Assembly: GCA_900545185.1 (NCBI GenBank)
Contig: UQYH01000111.1
Span: 1-7,026 of the forward strand
Direction: 5' to 3'
DNA: 7,026 bases
Origin: an uncultured Eubacteriales bacterium
Lineage (GTDB): Bacteria; Bacillota; Clostridia; UBA1381; UBA9506
This document shows positions 4,691 through 7,026 of the stretch, one piece after another; the first letter of the stretch is position 1; each line of letters starts with the position of its first letter. The translations under genes and the position numbers were made by a program. Under the pieces are notes generated by a model that did not search any database, had not been told where the DNA came from, and worked only from the letters and a program-made list of their open reading frames with translations.

Positions 4691-7026
4691 TTACGCTTCA
4701 ATCAGCCGCGCACAAAGCACCGTCATATCATCGTGCGCTGCACGACCGACAGCGCCGAGCGCCGCACGCAAAATCGTATCGGCCAGTTCCTGCGGCGTAT
4801 CTCCGTCAAAGCTTTGTATCAGCTCCAAAAGCGCTTCGCCGCCGTTTTGTTCCAAAATATCCGTCACGCCGTCCGTCATTAAAACAATCCAATCACCCGG
4901 CTCGGCATATTTCAAATCGCAATCGGCATCCAGTTCGCAAACAATGCCGGCCGGCAGCGATGAACAACCGATTTTCTCCACCGTGCCTGCGTGCCTGATA
5001 TACGAATTGCCTGCGCCACTTTTAATAAATTCCAGCGCACCGCTGTACAGGTTCACCAAACACAAATCTGCGGTGGCAAAGCTGTCCTGCTGCGTGCTGA
5101 CCATTAAAATGCTGTTCATCAGCCGCAGCGCCGTTTCCTTATCAAATCCGGCTGCCAAAAGGCGGCGCAGCAGCTGTACCGTCATGCGGCTTTGCGCTTC
5201 TGCTTCCGCACCCTGACCCATACCGTCCGATAACGCTAAAATATACTTTCCGTCCGAAGAAGGCGCACAAATGTAATGGTCGCCGCACACGCCGCCGCTT
5301 TCCCCGGCCGTTTGTGCAAAGCCGGTATCCATTGTATAGCGCGCCTTTTCGCAAAATGTCAGCCGACACATTTCTTCACCGCATACAGACGGCATCCGCA
5401 GCATCGGCACGCCCAAAACACCGGTTAAAACGGCGGCAATTTTCCCGTTGCAAAGCCGCTCACCGCCGCAGGATTTCACACTCAGCCGAACCTCTGTCAC
5501 CTCAGTGCCCGTTACACGGATGTTGTCCGCTTCAATGCCGCTTCTGTCCAACGCTGCCGCAATGCGCCGTTCCAGCCGCAGACAGTCGGCCGGTTCATCT
5601 CCCAGCTCTTTTTTTAAGTGCTCTAAAACCGAAGATATATTTTTAAATTGCTCCGCAACTAAGCTGCGGCTTTCCACAATGCGGCCTGCCCAAAGCATAT
5701 CAATTTTATGTACATCATAATTTTTGTTCAACGCCTCTAAAAACGCTTCACGGCGAATACAATTTTCCCGAAACGCTTCCGGCATATCGCCCTCCGTCGC
5801 TTCGCCGCGCCGTTCCATGCGCTCATACAGCGTAAGCAAATGCCGACGCGTATCGTTATATTCCTTTTGCCAGCAATATTTCATTAAAGAACAATCCCGG
5901 CAAACGCTGTCCGCCGTTTTATCAAACAAAATACCGGGGTCGCGCATATCGCTTGCCACACGGCTTTCCACCGCCTCGCAAAACACAGAGGAAAGCCCCT
6001 CAAATGCAGAGGCCGCCGCCGTCAGCCGTTCTGCCATAATCTCCCGCAGACGGCTTACCGAATCTTCATAATAAGAAGGCGCTTTAACCGCCTCGCCGAA
6101 AATGCTTAAAAACCGATTGGGAATTAAGAACAAAATACCGCCGGCCGCCAAAACATAATAAAAGGCAATAATGCTGTCGGCCGAGCCGTTAAAATACAGC
6201 ATGGCCGCACTGTTGGCAAACAAAAAGCCCAGCGTTACGCCAAGGCGTCCCTTTTTTTGCAGCAGACCTGCGCACAGCGCACTGACGGCATATACCGCCA
6301 CCACCTGCGCCGGCAACACCGAAAATAAGCTGTTAACCAAGCCGAATAAAACGCCTGCCGTGCAGGACATTAAAAATCCGCCCACAAGACCGGCCGCCAA
6401 AATAATCACCAAGCTTAAAACATGTGCCGCCCCGGCCGCATGTGGCAAAGAGGCAAGACTGATGACCACACCGGCACAAAGCGCCAGCAGGCTGAGCGTT
6501 TCGGTCGGCTCAAACACGGTGCGGCCTTCCATGCCGCGCATGGCAATCGCCGCCTTAGAAAACACAAAATAAGAAGCAAACACCAAAATACTTTCAAGCA
6601 GCTGATATAACACATCGTACAGCAAAAAACCGTTAAAGGCTATATACACAAGACCTGTTACAAACAGCGCCGCCCCGGCCGTCAGTCCGTATAAAAACGG
6701 ATGCCGCGAAAACTCGTTCTCCATCAGCACCGCAAATGTGCCGACAATGACCAGCGCGCCCAAATACTGCACGCACCTTAGTTCCATTCCGGCCGCGGCA
6801 ATGCCCAAACAAACGGGCAAAAAAGCGGCCGCCCGTTTTCGTTTGGGAAAGATGGCCGCAAAATATGCCAGCCCAAAGGGTGAAAGCATACCAAACAAAT
6901 TGATTTTGCTCAGCAAAAAACAAAGAGCATATTCAATCAGTTCATACAGGCTGAAATCGTAGGCGATTTTTCTTTGTTTCGGCGCAGGAATCCCCATCCG
7001 CCGATAGGATTGTATCTCTTGTTTTG
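4691..7026 (-). CDS. spoIIE: Stage II sporulation protein E, serine phosphatase (5' end probably beyond right edge)
   Basis: SpoIIE is the membrane PP2C phosphatase at the polar septum that dephosphorylates SpoIIAA and so releases sigma-F in the forespore; it also interacts with FtsZ. Counting from the ATG at 6997 (768 residues), about 20-295 are hydrophobic with roughly ten membrane segments. Residues about 305-550 are the cytoplasmic linker and regulatory region with a C-x2-C-x5-CW cluster (C366, C369, C375, W376) familiar from clostridial SpoIIE. Residues about 555-768 are the phosphatase domain with GD (572-573), DGMGQG (591-596), TDG (708-710) and HDDMTV (755-760), so the metal-binding aspartates are present. 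The ATG at 6997 lacks a good ribosome binding site and the frame stays open to the window edge, reading KQEIQSYRR before it, so the true start may lie outside. B. subtilis SpoIIE has about 827 residues. The terminator is at 4571-4618. Confidence 0.96.
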   Translation of the reverse strand, partial: KQEIQSYRRMGIPAPKQRKIAYDFSLYELIEYALCFLLSKINLFGMLSPFGLAYFAAIFPKRKRAAAFLPVCLGIAAAGMELRCVQYLGALVIVGTFAVLMENEFSRHPFLYGLTAGAALFVTGLVYIAFNGFLLYDVLYQLLESILVFASYFVFSKAAIAMRGMEGRTVFEPTETLSLLALCAGVVISLASLPHAAGAAHVLSLVIILAAGLVGGFLMSCTAGVLFGLVNSLFSVLPAQVVAVYAVSALCAGLLQKKGRLGVTLGFLFANSAAMLYFNGSADSIIAFYYVLAAGGILFLIPNRFLSIFGEAVKAPSYYEDSVSRLREIMAERLTAAASAFEGLSSVFCEAVESRVASDMRDPGILFDKTADSVCRDCSLMKYCWQKEYNDTRRHLLTLYERMERRGEATEGDMPEAFRENCIRREAFLEALNKNYDVHKIDMLWAGRIVESRSLVAEQFKNISSVLEHLKKELGDEPADCLRLERRIAAALDRSGIEADNIRVTGTEVTEVRLSVKSCGGERLCNGKIAAVLTGVLGVPMLRMPSVCGEEMCRLTFCEKARYTMDTGFAQTAGESGGVCGDHYICAPSSDGKYILALSDGMGQGAEAEAQSRMTVQLLRRLLAAGFDKETALRLMNSILMVSTQQDSFATADLCLVNLYSGALEFIKSGAGNSYIRHAGTVEKIGCSSLPAGIVCELDADCDLKYAEPGDWIVLMTDGVTDILEQNGGEALLELIQSFDGDTPQELADTILRAALGAVGRAAHDDMTVLCARLIEA

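Noticed and set aside
5142..6962. Plus- and minus-strand frames overlapping spoIIE
   Set aside because: They are shadows of a long, well-recognised SpoIIE coding region.

Overview
The window comes from the chromosome of an endospore-forming Bacillota, most likely a member of class Clostridia. The evidence is a SpoIIE sporulation phosphatase, a Firmicutes-style 16S rRNA with a consensus sigma-A promoter, strong AGGAGG-type ribosome binding sites and several probable TTG starts. I cannot name the genus from the 16S fragment.

Layout, left to right. Positions 1-734 hold the 5' half of a 16S rRNA gene on the minus strand; its 3' half lies beyond the left edge. Positions 735-960 are its hairpin-rich leader and one perfect promoter with an A-tract upstream element. 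Positions 1027-2863 hold a compact three-gene cassette: a membrane-anchored ImmA/IrrE-like protein with a degenerate active site and a C-terminal Cys/His domain (minus), an XRE/Cro-CI-type repressor (minus), and a small membrane protein that resembles phage holins (plus). Positions 2884-4185 encode a secreted, membrane-anchored D-alanyl-D-alanine carboxypeptidase (minus). Positions 4210-4690 are a gene-free stretch with a duplicated 87-bp structured repeat, further palindromes and the spoIIE terminator. Positions 4691-7026 are spoIIE (minus), whose reading frame is still open at the right edge.

The most notable part is the 140 bp between the repressor and the holin-like gene. Two perfect consensus promoters face each other with exact symmetry about position 2375 (TTGACA-17-TATAAT-17-ATTATA-17-TGTCAA), so RNA polymerase should occupy only one at a time. 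Imperfect palindromes of the form TACGAtattTTCGTA lie inside the promoter spacers. This looks like a temperate-phage-type genetic switch. One output is the repressor and the other is a holin-like membrane protein. The adjacent ImmA-like protein, in the position of an ImmA partner to an ImmR repressor, could supply a signal from the membrane. The cassette is inserted between housekeeping genes with no integrase, att site or other phage gene in view, so it may be a domesticated prophage remnant or a stand-alone membrane-acting stress or lysis module. That function is inference.

spoIIE and the carboxypeptidase gene point the same way and both fit sporulation: SpoIIE activates sigma-F by dephosphorylating SpoIIAA, and DacF/DacB-type enzymes trim spore or cell-wall peptidoglycan. 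A strong terminator separates them, so they are probably not one operon.
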